DNA of 64,000 nt from Arbacia lixula (lineage: Eukaryota > Echinodermata > Echinoidea > Arbacioida > Arbaciidae), in NCBI GenBank assembly GCA_963669155.1, contig OZ022581.1, positions 26,002,483 to 26,066,482 on the forward strand, given 5' to 3'. Shown one piece after another: positions 45,814 through 58,002 of the stretch. The notes beneath the pieces are model-generated. The model had not been told where the DNA came from. It did not search any database and saw nothing but the letters and a program-made list of their open reading frames with translations. A program made the position numbers and the translations under genes. The first letter of the stretch is position 1. Each line of letters begins with the position of its first letter.

Positions 45814-46288
45814 CCTCTCTATTTTTCAAACATCATTGAGTATGTCCAACATAATACTCTTTTTTCTCGACGTCCTAAAAATTAGATGCTTCCCTGAATA
45901 GAAAGAATACTGTGATGCAGTCCTTGCTGATTCGTAATAGACATAAATCAATATTGAGAAATGGAGAAAAAAATGGGATTTTTAATTTCCTCAGGAGGAA
46001 GGCATCCAAGGTTCACTCTACTACACCTGCTTCTTGGGAAGAAATATTATTATTACTGTTGTTCTCACAACCACAGTAGAACAATTCTGCCCAGCAGGAA
46101 CATATGACGAATGCGGCACACCTGCACTTCAGATTTCTGGATCTAAGACAGGAACTTTGGCTGACTTGGGGGACTAATGTCAACGATGTATGTATACAGC
46201 CTTGCTACGGAGCTGTTACAGATTTGAAATCCAAACTTTCAAATGGAAATTAGGTCTAGTACTCGCAGGACAGGTCCCAAAGTCTATC

Positions 46289-46482
46289 CTGCCCTACTCT
46301 GACAAAAGGAAGCAATTAACAAAAGAGACTTTTCTTGTAAATGAGCAAAATGTTGGCATCAAGATGAATATTTCTTGTCCAGATTTTGGCCGTATGTAGG
46401 GAATGTTGGGTAAATTCTAAGAATACCAATAACCCAGATTTGAGTGATTTGTCACTTGCTTTCTTTTGTCAGAGAAGGGCAG
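46289..46482. mobile_element. MITE, 194 bp (CTGCCCTWCTCTGACAAAAGGAAGC ends)
   Basis: The left CTGCCCTACTCTGACAAAAG and the right CTTTTGTCAGAGAAGGGCAG are inverted. The inside holds the GGCCGTATGTAGGGAATGTTGGG block shared, inverted, with 34308-34549. Confidence 0.8.
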
Positions 46483-48603
46483 TTTTATTCTCTTCTCCAG
46501 ACAAGAGAGAAGAAGAATAAATGAAGGGTAAATAATTGTGGCACAAAACCTATCAACCCGCTCAGTCCCATAGGCAGGAAACTGAGTTGTTATTTACAAG
46601 GGGCTGTCACTTGTCAATGAGTTTTTTTTCTGAGAAAGTTAGTTTACACAGAAAAGCTGTTGTCTCCAATATTTCAGCAAAGATCTTTGCTTTGGTTTTT
46701 ACTAAAATATTAAAATGGAAGCACATTTTGACAATCTTTTGGGAATCCAAGGGCAGAGTTAATGTAAAGACTTCATTATGACTCTGGTGTAGCCCCCCTG
46801 ACAACTTGGGAAAGTGCTTTATCCTTGGACCTCTTGAAACCTAACCCATCTTGCAGTGATACCCGATCCACGTGAAACGTGCTCCATAAACGCAACCTCC
46901 TGCCTTCAGATAAATCAGGCCAGTCTGGGCCATGTTTTAGGAGATCCAGGGATTTATCCTCCTCACTGCCCCCACCCTCAACCCCCACCCCCAAAACAGA
47001 CCCCAATTTTTGTTATGAATGGGCATCCAGGCTAAATCCCTTGTCAAAAATATTAGTTTGCCTTATCCCTAATGATGACTCGTTACTGACCCAGGAGTTA
47101 ACTGCTCACTGCACTTTCCCCTGCAATCAAATCAATTCGATATTAGTTTATTCATTAAAAGACATTTCCATATTTCATTGCAAAATCAAATTTCACATGT
47201 AATTACATTGTAAAAAACAACAAGAACATAATAACACACACAAACATTATTGAATAAGTACTTGAATAAAAAGAAAAATGAGAAAATATTGTGTACTTTC
47301 ATACACCATGAACACCATTTTCTCCCACTGAAATGACCTCTTAATTTGAATACTGGATTTACAATTCATATTGAAATCTTAATTATTAATATGTTTACAC
47401 TTGTACATTATACATACTAACTGGTTACCCCTTCTGCCTCTTCATCAGGTGTTATATGTCTTAGCAGCTCAATCATAAATATTTTACAAATTATTGAAAT
47501 ATTTCTGACTTTTTGAAGTTGAATCAATATCGATATAAGTTGCCACTGGAGATGTGAAATATAGAGTACAGAATTAATGTTACTTAACAAAACAGAGCAA
47601 CAATTGTAATGTGGAGCCATTCTTTTTTATGTTAAAAGAACTTAAATTGATGTTGATTTAATGTCAAGGTTTATAATGGAGTGTGCATAACTTTTCAAAT
47701 GAAAGAAAGTATTATTACTTGATATTTACATGGCTGTTTTCTTTAGCAACTTCATGTATATCATTCGAATAGATATGATTGTTGGTTTCCGAAACTAAAT
47801 TGAAGGGTTTGGGGATTAAACGAAGCAACAAGCTGGATACCAGCACACATGCTTTGAGAGTGAGATAGTTGAATGGATTGGAGATGTGACATATTGATGG
47901 GAGGGCAATAGAAAGGGTAACAGAAACATCACTCAGTTAAAGACAGAATATTCCATTTACAAAAGTCATGAAACTCAGCAGGAATCAAGAGTATACCCTA
48001 ACAATACTGTACAGGAAATTGCATAGTCATAGCCTCACAAACCTGTTCGTGAAATGTGATTAACTATCAATATTTACATTTGAAACAAAGCGACCGTAGT
48101 CTACATTCATAATCGTATTGCCCTGTCAGTGCGCAATGTGCCGGGTACCACAGGCATGCTCCCATTGAACTCATGCACCGTGAAGATGGACCATAGCGCA
48201 CAACTGGCTCTGAACTCTAGCCCGCATGTTTCAGACAACACGCCCAAAACCTATTCAAAATCAACTGATGATTTCGCTCAAAGTAAGTTTTCAGTTCCAT
48301 TATTGGGAGGGAAGTTCTTCTTCCATCGTCCGTGGTTTTTAAAAAAAAAATTGTATCATTCTGCAGTCATTACCGGTCAGATTTCGCTTAATTGCAATAA
48401 AGTGATCAGGTTGAGAGTATTCTGATCCATTATTCTTTATCACTTCTATGTGTATCTCTGACATCAAATATAACACATTTTCATTCACTTATTTATATAA
48501 ATGGCTTTTGATAACATTACTTCCAACTCCTGTTTTGCTGTACAACATTCCTTGATATGCATGTATAATGTTGATCTGATAAAAACTCAAATGGGTATTA
48601 CTG
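46483..48603. other. Non-coding intron stretch
   Basis: AT-rich, no element or exon recognised. A CCCCCACCCTCAACCCCCACCC patch lies near 46969-46990. The short frames seen do not resemble known domains. Confidence 0.45.
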
Positions 48604-48682
48604 TTAACACTCTCAATACCATTGGCATGAAGGTGTGCAGTAAGCCAATAGTGTTTGCACAGCTCGGGAATGAAGGGGTTAA
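48604..48682. mobile_element. Single copy of the 75-bp TTAA unit
   Basis: TTAA at 48604 and 48679, spacing exactly 75. CACTCTCAATACCATTGGC at the left and GGGAATGAAGGGG at the right. Confidence 0.8.
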
Positions 48683-51101
48683 ACCCAATGTGAAGTGCAA
48701 TGTCGTCATTATTGGACACCCTTCAGCTACCACACAGCGTGGTGTGTCCGTGTATGACAGCTAACTCCTGGGGTCTGTTTAGAATGAAAATATGGAAAAT
48801 AAATTCAATTTGCTCGGTTCAGCTCAGATGCAATCCAATTGGGACATTTCTTTTTGTGTTTATAAGGGTCAACTCAGAGACCCTCCCCCCCCTCCTCCTC
48901 CCCCCTCCTCCCCCCCCCCCCCCCCCCCCTCCTTCTTTTCCTCTCGCAACCCTGTCAGGTCTTCATTTCCTATTTTTTTCCCTTCTGGCACTAAATATGT
49001 TTTGGCCCAGGTCAATGACTCCCGGGGCAGAAACAGAATTGATCTAATCGGTGATGAAAAATATCGGTGGATCTACAGAGAATTGGGCAAAATAAATTAT
49101 CACAGGCCATCTAATGGAATCCAATACAGAGAGGGGAGGGGGGGGGGGGTGACATGGCAAGTCTTCATCACTGATCAAATAATACTTCACATGACCTCTT
49201 ACTAAAGATGACAATCAAACTTTGTTACAGGTACCATTATGCCATTTGAAATTGGTTCACGAGGACACAACCTAAACCCACCAGAGTTTTTGTTCAACAA
49301 AGTTGTGAAGTCCTAGCAATTTCGCCATCAATTGTATCAATTGAATAACTGCTAAATATAATTGGGTGGGAGGGGGGGGGGGTAGGGGGAATGTGCTGAT
49401 AATTGGTGGCATTAGTAGTTTTGTGGAGATATGGGGATGCTCACATAGTAGGCCATGATCACATTTTGATGTTATCGTGTCACTATACCTGATTCCAGGC
49501 TGTGCGGCACTTCTAACCTAAACCGTAAAAAAGGGTCTTGTACTCTCTTTTCAGCCCTCCCTTTTCCTCAGCCTCGGCAGGCCCCAGAAGGAACATAGAA
49601 TGAAAAACCAACTGAAGGCAGTCTTGTTTATAACAGAGTTTGGATTAAAATGCCCCAGAGCCTGGGAGCAAGGCTAAACCTGTGGAGCAGTCGTTGAATG
49701 GGGTCTCATTCAAAATATCTATTATCCAGCAGAAGTTCATGAAAGGAAATTCCATCCACCTATAAACCAGGTTATGTCATCCTGGTCCCCATATAAACCT
49801 GGTATTAAGGTCACGTTGAAAAAACATATTAAAAATGTGTTTACTCTGCTGGATAATATTATACAGTGGCCGAAAAACCCTCACACTCCCCACCTCAAAA
49901 GAGCAAATGCCGATGTCACGATTCCTCTGTGGCTGAAACATGTTTACCTCGTCAATCACAAACTAGGATGATTTTTACCTACGAAAGTCATGATCTCCTG
50001 CATCCTATCATACATTACCCACAGTGCTTGTTTATGAGACTTTACAAACGACCTCAAACTTTATAGTACATGTCACTCTGTGCTACTATGAATCAATGCC
50101 AACCTTCCACTCACTCCAATTCCTTCCCTTTGTAAAGTGATGCGTCCAATCTGGACATCTGTCCCTGCAGGATTTGTACAAAATGTGATTCACTATTTCA
50201 CCCCATTTACAGGACTGACAAAAATAATCTATAAAGTCATGGCCCTTACAGTCATTAAGGCACTGTTGATGGAAGTCTAGATGGTAGTTTACCATTAATT
50301 TACTGACATGAAAATAATAACACAAAGGGAAATATAGCTTTAATGAATACGAGTCAAGTCTGACATCATATAAATTAACAAACTGAATAATGCTGGGCAG
50401 GTAGATTAAGCATTCACACAGGGGTTCTTAAGCAATTTAGGACGGGGGGGGGGGGTCTAAATTGACCTGTGCCTTCAGACATTTCTTCACTAATTCCTAC
50501 TTCAAGTGATGAGCAGAAAAAGTTTGCAAACAGAAGTACAAGATTCTCTTCCCCCGATAAAGGCATACATTACCCACATGAATGTAGTCAACATGTACCT
50601 GTTCCTTCCACCCTGCTGGCCTTACCCCCAAGCCCATCCCTTCCCCTCCCCCTCCCCATTCAAACTCACACAATACTCCCACACAAAAGCCACTTGTCCT
50701 CATCCAGAGAGAAAACTGGAAAGAATCGCTGCTGAAATGATGAATGGCTGTATCACAGGAAATTAAACAAGCGCAGATTTGGCACAAAAGGGTCCAGACA
50801 AAAGGTCTGTAGTGCAGTTAGACACAAAAGGTAACTTTTGACTGATTCACAATACTCCATCTTAAGCCTGGTTCTATTCACACAGTCTACTGCTCAATAC
50901 TCCTCTTGAAAGGTCTGGTGCCTCAAGGTTTAGCTTCAGTCCCCCTGAGGACCACCAAACGACCAGTTACTCCTATTAGTTTGACAACAAATCATTGACA
51001 ATCAATAGTGCATAAAAAAGGACCCCAAACACATTATTATCATCTCTCCTTCAGCCTTTCTCTGTATATTTACCTATCTGTCTAGTAGATATCGCTACAC
51101 C
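48683..51101. other. Non-coding intron stretch with a C-rich run and repeat fragments
   Basis: Poly-C/CCTCC tract at 48886-48932; G runs at 49136-49149, 49371-49383 and 50443-50455. A fragment with AGGCTGTGCGGCACTTCTAA ... AGAGCCTGGGAGCAAGGCT (49497-49674) belongs to the AGCCTGG family. No exon recognised. Confidence 0.45.
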
Positions 51102-51152
51102 CCCCCCCTACACACACACACACACACACACAAACACACACATACATACACA

Positions 51153-51186
<34 letters not shown>

Positions 51187-51187
51187 T
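51102..51187. repeat. (CA)n microsatellite
   Basis: C8 then CA repeats with CATA interruptions. Confidence 0.95.
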
Positions 51188-54100
51188 ACCTTCTTTCTTT
51201 TCCTCCACTCTCTTTCACCTTACCTATTTTGTTCTGTAATCAACTAAATCTAAAGTTCCCTCTTTTGTGTTTTTATATTGATACATCTATCAATATTATC
51301 TATCTTAATCATATCTTAATCTTCATATCCATCCATCTATCTATCTGTCTATCTATCCACATGGTTATTAGACACCTTTCCATGTATCCATCCGCCTGCC
51401 TCCTGACTCCACTGTGTGCCCTCAAGTGGAGACCCCGAAAATACAGACCTGTTTCTTTTCAAGAACTGTGAGCTCTACCACTTACTATCAATAACCAATT
51501 TAAATTATTGCCAGTAATTGGCCTAAATGGTGATTACAGCCAGAAGGATCAATCCAGTTCAACTTAGGGTGAGCTGATTTTGCGGAATTATTGTATTGCA
51601 ATCTGTGTCCAAGCAAGGGCGTGGAGGGGTGGGGACAGTGTGTAAAGGAAGCGGTAGAGTTAGACCCTATTGCTGTTCAAGAACACTTTACTACTTATAG
51701 ACAAAGAAAAAAAAGAGCAAGATATTACACAGAGAAGGATATGGAAAAAGAAAGCTTTACCAACCTGCCTGAAGGTTCTTTTAAAAAAAATAGCCCATGT
51801 TCTATTTTGAATGTGTAATGTTTTCAAACAACATTATTTTGTGAAATGAACTGAGAAATGGTGACTTACCTTCAAATTGTAGGTCGAGTGAAGACCCTTG
51901 TGACAGGTCCTACAATATAAATGGAGAAATAATGATGATTACTTGATAATGCAGATCAAGAACCAGATCTGTGTGGTGCTTAAATATAGCAATCAACCAA
52001 GGCACTCCCACAGACTATCAAGATCTATTATTATACACCACTTACAGAACCTTGCATCATTTTGGTCCACATCAAAGGGGACTGTAAAAGAGAAAAACAG
52101 TAAAACTTCTGCATGTTTTTACATTCTGTAATATCAATGGTCGTTCAACACCTGCTTCAATAACACCCCCCCCCCCCTCTAAAAAAAAAAAAGAATTACA
52201 GTGTATATGAATGATCATTTGAAAATCTTGGTAAGATATCATCTTCAGGGTTTTGTTGACCAGAAATGGCCTGGTGGTCACTGTCCAGTAAGCAGTACAT
52301 AATGCAGGTTCATATCCCTCTAGTTCCAAGATTTATTCCTCACTTGCTGTTCATTCCTTAACAGGGTGGCTTGTGAGATCTTTAATATTGGATATAAGCC
52401 TCAAATTTGTTTTCTAATTGAAATTATCACAGAAAGCCCTTACATTTGGAATTGTTTTAATCATTTGCATGTCTAAAATAAATATTAAAAAAAAATCTAA
52501 ATCATTTCTATTTTAAAAAAACATAACATACACTCATCTTAATCTAACACTATTTCTTGATAGAACTTTTATTTATGTATGACAACCTAGTTAAAGTATA
52601 TAAATAACCATTTTATATGAATGACAGGACATGTGCTGGCATTTTTAACAAAAAAAATGAGCATTCCTACAAATGCTGTTGTCAATCAAGCATCATACAC
52701 TGAAGCCATCGCAGACAATGAACATATCGGCCTGTGACGTTCCATTTACTTGTTTTGCTCGGCTTGTACTTTCCCATCAGGCATGTGACAGGAACAAGGA
52801 CTTAACTCGACTTAAGCTTTGGGACAGGCACTCAACTCTGGCTTTCTTTCCTTACATACCACACCATAATTGATTACTTTACTTAACTAATTAACAAAGT
52901 TCCCCTGCATGCATATTTTAGGCTGGTACGTGGATGTTGATAATGGCCTTAGAGTAGCAGCATCAAAAAAACTTGCCTGAAGTACAGTATGTGAGCATGG
53001 GTGAGAAAGGTAATATTATGATGTTTATTTGTACTTTATGACAAAGTTCAGTCTACCTATATTTAGGCTGGGCTACACTTATGTTCATCCATAAAATGGC
53101 ATACTATGTTAACAAGGGGTGTACAAATAAGTTGTCTAAACAGCCTCCTGCTTTAAGTTTTCTTGTAACCGTATGGAAGATACAACTCTGAAGTTGATTT
53201 CTAGAACCTGTGACACATGGAATTTGTTAATTAAGTTTTCTCTCCCAGGGTCTTCCTTTAGATTCCTTTTCTTTTGTTATGGGTGAATAGTGGCCCCTTG
53301 GCATGTCTAGAAGACAGTCAAATATTTCCCATGGCCATATAATAAACAGCTCTAGGCAAACCAGCTCCCTACATACCGACAAAGAATTAGAAAGAGTACC
53401 CTCAGACATGATACATAATTTCCTTGCCCTCAACCTCCCAATCCGATTTCATTCATCATGCTTTGCATCCTGCTTCATGTCAAAGACGCATCATTCATGA
53501 AATCTGCACTTTTCATCACGGGGCCCCCGATAACGATTTAAATCCCTTTGCTAATCTTCCTCCTTATATGACTCAGAAAAATCAGTTTGGATGCCCCCTT
53601 TCTGTGTTCTACACCGAGCCAAACATCCCCCCATTGGCACGGCAGTGCTTCTTTTTGTGGTCAGCTCAAATCAACTGCTGGTATGACAATATTAGTAAGG
53701 CATCTTTTGGACTCGCAAATGTACATAACCGTTTTATTCAAGCCGTCGTCGCCACCGCATGAAGGGAAGGTCGAGTCTATGAGGGGCCAAGAAACGTGAG
53801 GACTCTTACTTCATATAGCCCAGGATAAATATTAAATGTCCTCAAATTGAAACAGTGTTGTATCAAAATACAGTCAATATTGTGTGGTGGCCTCATGTTT
53901 TCAATCACATTTGCAACTGGTAAGGAAATATTTCCATTGCTCCCGACCTTGTGAATTAGAACGAAATAATCTCATTATTTGTTTAACGCTTCCACTTCAT
54001 TGTTATGTGCTGCACATGCATGGTTCAACAAACCAACGCTATGCTGATTTGAAAAGGTTGTTCAGCCAGACACATTTAAAGACAAGGGGTAGTGATAATA

Positions 54101-54486
54101 AAAATGTCAGGTTGTAATCATTACTTAACTATTTCTCTGTCATCGCCAAATCTGGATTTTGTGCAATATCAACAATTTCATGATTTTCAGATGATTCAAA
54201 TGGAACCCATAGCCATTGCAGAATGCCATTCCTTTGATTGGTCCATTGGTTTGTACCACTTCTAACCCTTGCCTTTAACTACACTTGTTGCTAAAACTCA
54301 GGGGTGAATGCTCTGAGCAAACACTACTAGAAACGCTAACAACATACCACAGTGTACTTCCTTCTTAACTCGAGTTTGAAAGGGGTTCTACTGCACGCAA
54401 TGTCTGTAAGTAATGAGAAAACATTATGCTCTGCCATCGACAAAGACATGAGATCACACATTGTGGCGCTTATTCTTACCTCCCCT
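51188..54486. other. Non-coding intron stretch; one tRNA-like segment
   Basis: At about 52268-52330, TGGCCTGGTGGTCACTG and GGTTCATATCCCTCTAGTTCC look like the A and B boxes of a degenerate tRNA or SINE head (low confidence). A C13 run lies near 52168. The rest is AT-rich and has no exon that I can recognise. Confidence 0.35.
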
Positions 54487-54577
54487 TTAACCCAATCTGT
54501 TCCAGACAAACTGCTGCTGTGCAGCTTCTGCGTGTATTGGAAGTGCAACAATGCCTCAATTGTGCATGAAGAGTTAA
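54487..54577. mobile_element. TTAA-bounded unit, spacing 87 bp
   Basis: TTAA at 54487 and 54574. The ends CCCAATCTGTTCCAGAC and TGTGCATGAAGAG match the 87-94-bp family only loosely, but the spacing equals that of 19969-20059. Confidence 0.5.
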
Positions 54578-55999
54578 AGGGCAAAGCAACGCTGATTATA
54601 AGTTGAGTCCAGTAAAATGACTGAAATAATTTGTGACATGCTTAACAAAAATCATGGATGCTATTGGGAAATTATTTGTTTATCTCTAACAATTAACCAC
54701 AGAATCTTGCCTCGTAAATTCAATGTACACATACGTAGACACGTCACTGCTCTAGGAATTATCTAATTCATGCATGGTACAGTTAACAATTTCTAAATCC
54801 ATACAGTTTACAGATCAACATCTTATTTATGCATGGTACAATTAATATTAAACAATACGTACAATTTACTGATTAATGGAGTTGTGCAAGACGGTTAATA
54901 ATCAGAATTAAGGGCTATCAATTATAATTTCCAAACACAAAAATCTTACTCATATAAATTAAGTCTAACTTTCCTCTAACTATTGCCAACGACCTTTGAT
55001 TTATTCTCTTTTATCCATTTCAACTTTACCATCAGGGTTGCTTTGGCCTTTAATCCTATCCCTGTACACAGAAGCTCACTCTCAGACACTGCAGAGATGT
55101 TAGCAGGTTTCAGACAATCTGCAGGGCCCTACCATTGCACTGAATGTGGCTCCTGCTTATAGATACAATTGTTGATCCGCTGTTGACACGATACGAAGGT
55201 GAAACGCTGCCTCTATGCACACGTTATAAAAGCCACATGGGCTTGTTTTGAAGACGGGTGTGACTATGGGCGTGCCATGCTTTTGTGCGTGTTAAGCATT
55301 GCCCAAGGATGTACCACCCAAATGTTTGTGGTTTACCCATCATGACAGCTGTTGAGACATCCGGAGATACCATCAATGGGTCTTTGTGCTGGCAGTACTT
55401 TACACAGGTCATCAACCAGCTCATATTTTGTTATGTTACCACCCCTTCCCCTTCCCCCCCCCCCCCCACCCCTTCCCATACCCCCAAAAAAACATGTTGT
55501 AGATCATACAATGTGTTGTAAGTCTTTGTGCACCTTTGAGACAGTTAAGCAATGGTTAAACATGTGATTCCCATAGGACAGTATGGAGTCTGGAAGAGGA
55601 GTTAAGAGTGATTTCACATAGAAGCTATGCTGGTAACAACACTATTGATCAAAAGAAATCCAAGTAACTATATTGGTTGCTAATGCCAATGGCAACACAT
55701 TGCATTCTTTAAACTACAAACATCCATTGCTCTGTTACACGGATAGCCGTTTGCTGGTGATCCCCCTAAAGTCATTGGCACAAATGCAGACATGTGTTAC
55801 CACAGGAGGATACACGTTGTCACAATCTACCAATGAACCAAAACATTACACCCAAGGGGATATACTGGGCCTTTAATAGGAAGCCCAACTCTGGACAAGA
55901 CCAGGTCCACCTCAACTCACCTGGGACCTGGCCCCTGTATTGAAACAATAAACTCTAGTAATAGAAGCAAAACTAACAAATTATTTGTTTACGATCTAC
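54578..55999. other. Start of intron 1, no element recognised
   Basis: The first 1.4 kb of the intron in the sense of the gene. A C13 run near 55455. No repeat families or open frames of note; it could hold regulatory sequence. Confidence 0.4.
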
Positions 56000-56195
56000 G
56001 TGAACGTGCCTGGAATAGCGAGCTGGGATCCGGTTGTGTTCTGCCCACATTACACAGGGCCAGTACCAAAAAAGCCGCAGCAAACAAGCTCCAAGTACGG
56101 GGCAGCAGTGTCAAACCTTCCCCGAACACGGGGCGCACAAGACCTCCACATCTCCGAAGGCCCGGCTGCCGATGGTCAAACATGCCTCCCCACAT
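56000..56195 (-). CDS. ADAMTS: ADAMTS-family metalloprotease, exon 1 (start codon and signal peptide)
   Basis: First coding exon of a secreted metalloprotease. Translation from the ATG at 56195 gives about 33 mixed residues, then a hydrophobic core at residues 35-49 (WSLFAAAFLVLALCN), then a polar stretch ending QARS. This is a signal peptide with a long n-region, a leader shape that some ADAMTS proteins have. The ATG is the first one after an in-frame TAA at 56228-56226; a second Met at residue 5 is an alternative start. The exon is closed at a C|GTAGAT donor (GT at 55999-55998), because this leaves one base (phase 1). That is exactly what exon 2 needs, and the join reads ARS-H-YEVTHPV. Without splicing the frame stops three codons later. 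A GTAAAC at 55994 is the wrong phase. Weak points: the donor is not a strong consensus, and an unseen exon in the intron of about 41.8 kb cannot be excluded. No coding potential is seen on the opposite strand. Confidence 0.68.
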
Positions 56196-57045
56196 TTCCT
56201 CTTGCTTCGGGTCGTGAAATTCACGTTAACAGTCGTCCCTCTGAGGGAAATAACGATGATAAATCCAGCATTAGTATATCCACGATCAAGTCATTTTATT
56301 CCTTGACAATGGCACACATTTTTGAAGACACAAACTGCTTTTGAAGCATGTTCCAATATCAACAAAAAGCCGGTTGATCACGTGCAATGTATCCACCCAA
56401 GTAAGAATTTCACCCTGATGGATGGATGAACGCGAAAAAAAAAGAAATTGTCGGCCGCGTAAATAGAACGACTCGTCAGTTTCTTAGACGACTCTGTCTG
56501 TCTTCAATGACGCTTGTTTTAAAGAAATACTAATAATGTATGGAAATCAACGAACCATCTGACAGTCCGAACTGCGGTTCTAACATTAGACGAAGAGGGT
56601 AGATCTATATAACATCCAAATTCTCAGCTCATTGAGACGAGTAGCAGACGACAGATACGATCCTGGATCAAGTGGACAAAATTCAAAACATATGTTGACT
56701 ATGTCCAGTGATCACAGACGACGTGATTCCAAGAAATGACAGTGGGGTGCTTCGATATCGAAGGGGAGGGAACACTTCTCAAATTCCCTTCACAGGCCTT
56801 CACTAACCCTAATCCCGAAATGATGATCCTGCGGGTATGCAAAGCTCCTATCCCAAGATAAGCTAAATCCCCGGGACCAGCCGTCACTCTGGCTGGTGGC
56901 GTCGTGTCCCTTTTCCGCTACTACACAAATGGCTTGCGCGGCGGCGGTTGTACCACTGCGTACTGCACTGCGCCTCGCCTCACCTCGACCGTCGCACGAC
57001 TGCACGCACTCAACTGTGATCACTAGGCTCCGCCCATTTTGATGG
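56196..57045 (-). other. Putative 5' UTR and CpG-rich first-exon region of the ADAMTS gene
   Basis: Lies between the start codon and the promoter motifs. It is richer in CpG than the rest of the window, especially 56926-57003 (GCGCGGCGGCGG followed by scattered CG pairs), which is typical of a first exon and promoter. Short open frames on both strands do not resemble any protein. The transcription start and any intron within the UTR cannot be placed from sequence alone. Confidence 0.45.
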
Positions 57046-57099
57046 TTTCGACCAATGAGAGCCGATGTTTCTTATACCCTTTGTTTACAAGCGACCAAT
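57026..57099 (-). promoter_or_regulatory. Probable core promoter of the ADAMTS gene
   Basis: Read on the minus strand, in order toward the gene: a CCAAT box (57099-57095, ATTGG on this strand), a TATA-like GGTATAAGAAA (TATAAG at 57076-57071), a second CCAAT box (57056-57052) and a GC box GGGCGGAGCC (57035-57026). A FOX-like TGTTTAC lies at 57082-57088 on the plus strand. If the TATA-like motif is used, transcription would begin near 57045, about 850 bases before the start codon. The spacing is plausible, but each motif is short; the call rests on their clustering beside a CpG patch upstream of exon 1. Confidence 0.45.
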
Positions 57100-57685
57100 A
57101 GAGAACTTTGCAGCCTTAATGTACCTGTGCAATGAAATTTGTAAAAAATAAAAAGTTTTAAGCGCATGATACAATGCACACTGAAATTCAATATGAATAA
57201 ACATAAAAATATATGAGAAGCAAATTAATAACTGTTCGAAAAAATAAAAAATAAGGGTACATTTGTTTTTGTCTTATTGGTAGTGGTGGTTATGGTGTGG
57301 ATTTCGGGAATTGTTAGTTTTTGAGGTGTGTCAATGTTTCGAAGACTCAACAAAATGGCATACAACAGGTCTATAACAAGGGAGTGTTTCACCAAGCTGT
57401 TCTAAAGCTCAGAACGACTTGACGCACGACTGGTGACCCCTTCTTGCGCTAAATCAGATACCCCAACTTGTGCATTTAATAACATAGTATGAGTTTATTT
57501 CCAACAATCCTAATCAAATTTGACAAATAACAAACTTTGTATTCTGATACTTGTTAACAACAAACATTTTGATTCATTAAGATCAGATTTCAACTAAAGC
57601 TCATGGGAATCAAATCACTGAAAATCTGATTCAGCACAAGAAGGGGTAACCAGTCGTGCGTGAAGTCGTTCGAATCAGGTCTGCA

Positions 57686-57998
57686 AAAGGTAGCCCGTCC
57701 CTTTTGCAGACCTAATTCTGAAAGTTCCCTGACTTTGTCATCATTTGAGAGAGAGTGGCTACATAACCTTTCCCTGGAATTGACAAAGCGTGATATTCGA
57801 TTTTGAGGAAACAATCTTCGATAATTGGTCGAGCTTTCTCTTTTCGTACCACGAAAATAGTAAAATCTCAGTGAAAACTAGTTAGATTTTCATCTATTAT
57901 AACCTTAAAATTTCACAGTTGATATCCCAAAGATGCGTGCTAAATATGTGCAAACTTTCATGAAGCTTGCAGATGTTTGTAAAAGGGACGGGCCATCA
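57686..57998. mobile_element. CCCGTCCCTTTTGCA element, about 313 bp, upstream of the promoter
   Basis: The left TAGCCCGTCCCTTTTGCAGA and the right TGTAAAAGGGACGGGCCATC are inverted; TTAA at 57999-58002 borders the right side only. The left half matches 16788-16934. A local palindrome GGTCTGCAAAAGG/CCTTTTGCAGACC (57679-57713) marks the left edge. Confidence 0.75.
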
Positions 57999-58002
57999 TT
58001 AA

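Larger units (their letters stand above)
14187..55999 (-). other. Intron 1 of the ADAMTS gene (about 41.8 kb)
   Basis: The interval between the two supported exons, bounded by C|GT (55999) and AG| (14187). It contains most of the window's transposon-derived repeats, listed separately, and no exon that I can recognise on either strand. If it is one intron, its transcript would carry several hairpins with arms of 180-290 bases. Confidence 0.6.

Noticed and set aside
53424-53762. 112-residue open frame on the plus strand in intron 1
   Set aside because: Not repeat-derived, but no similarity, no hydrophobic or motif pattern and a second overlapping frame. Chance is the simpler explanation.
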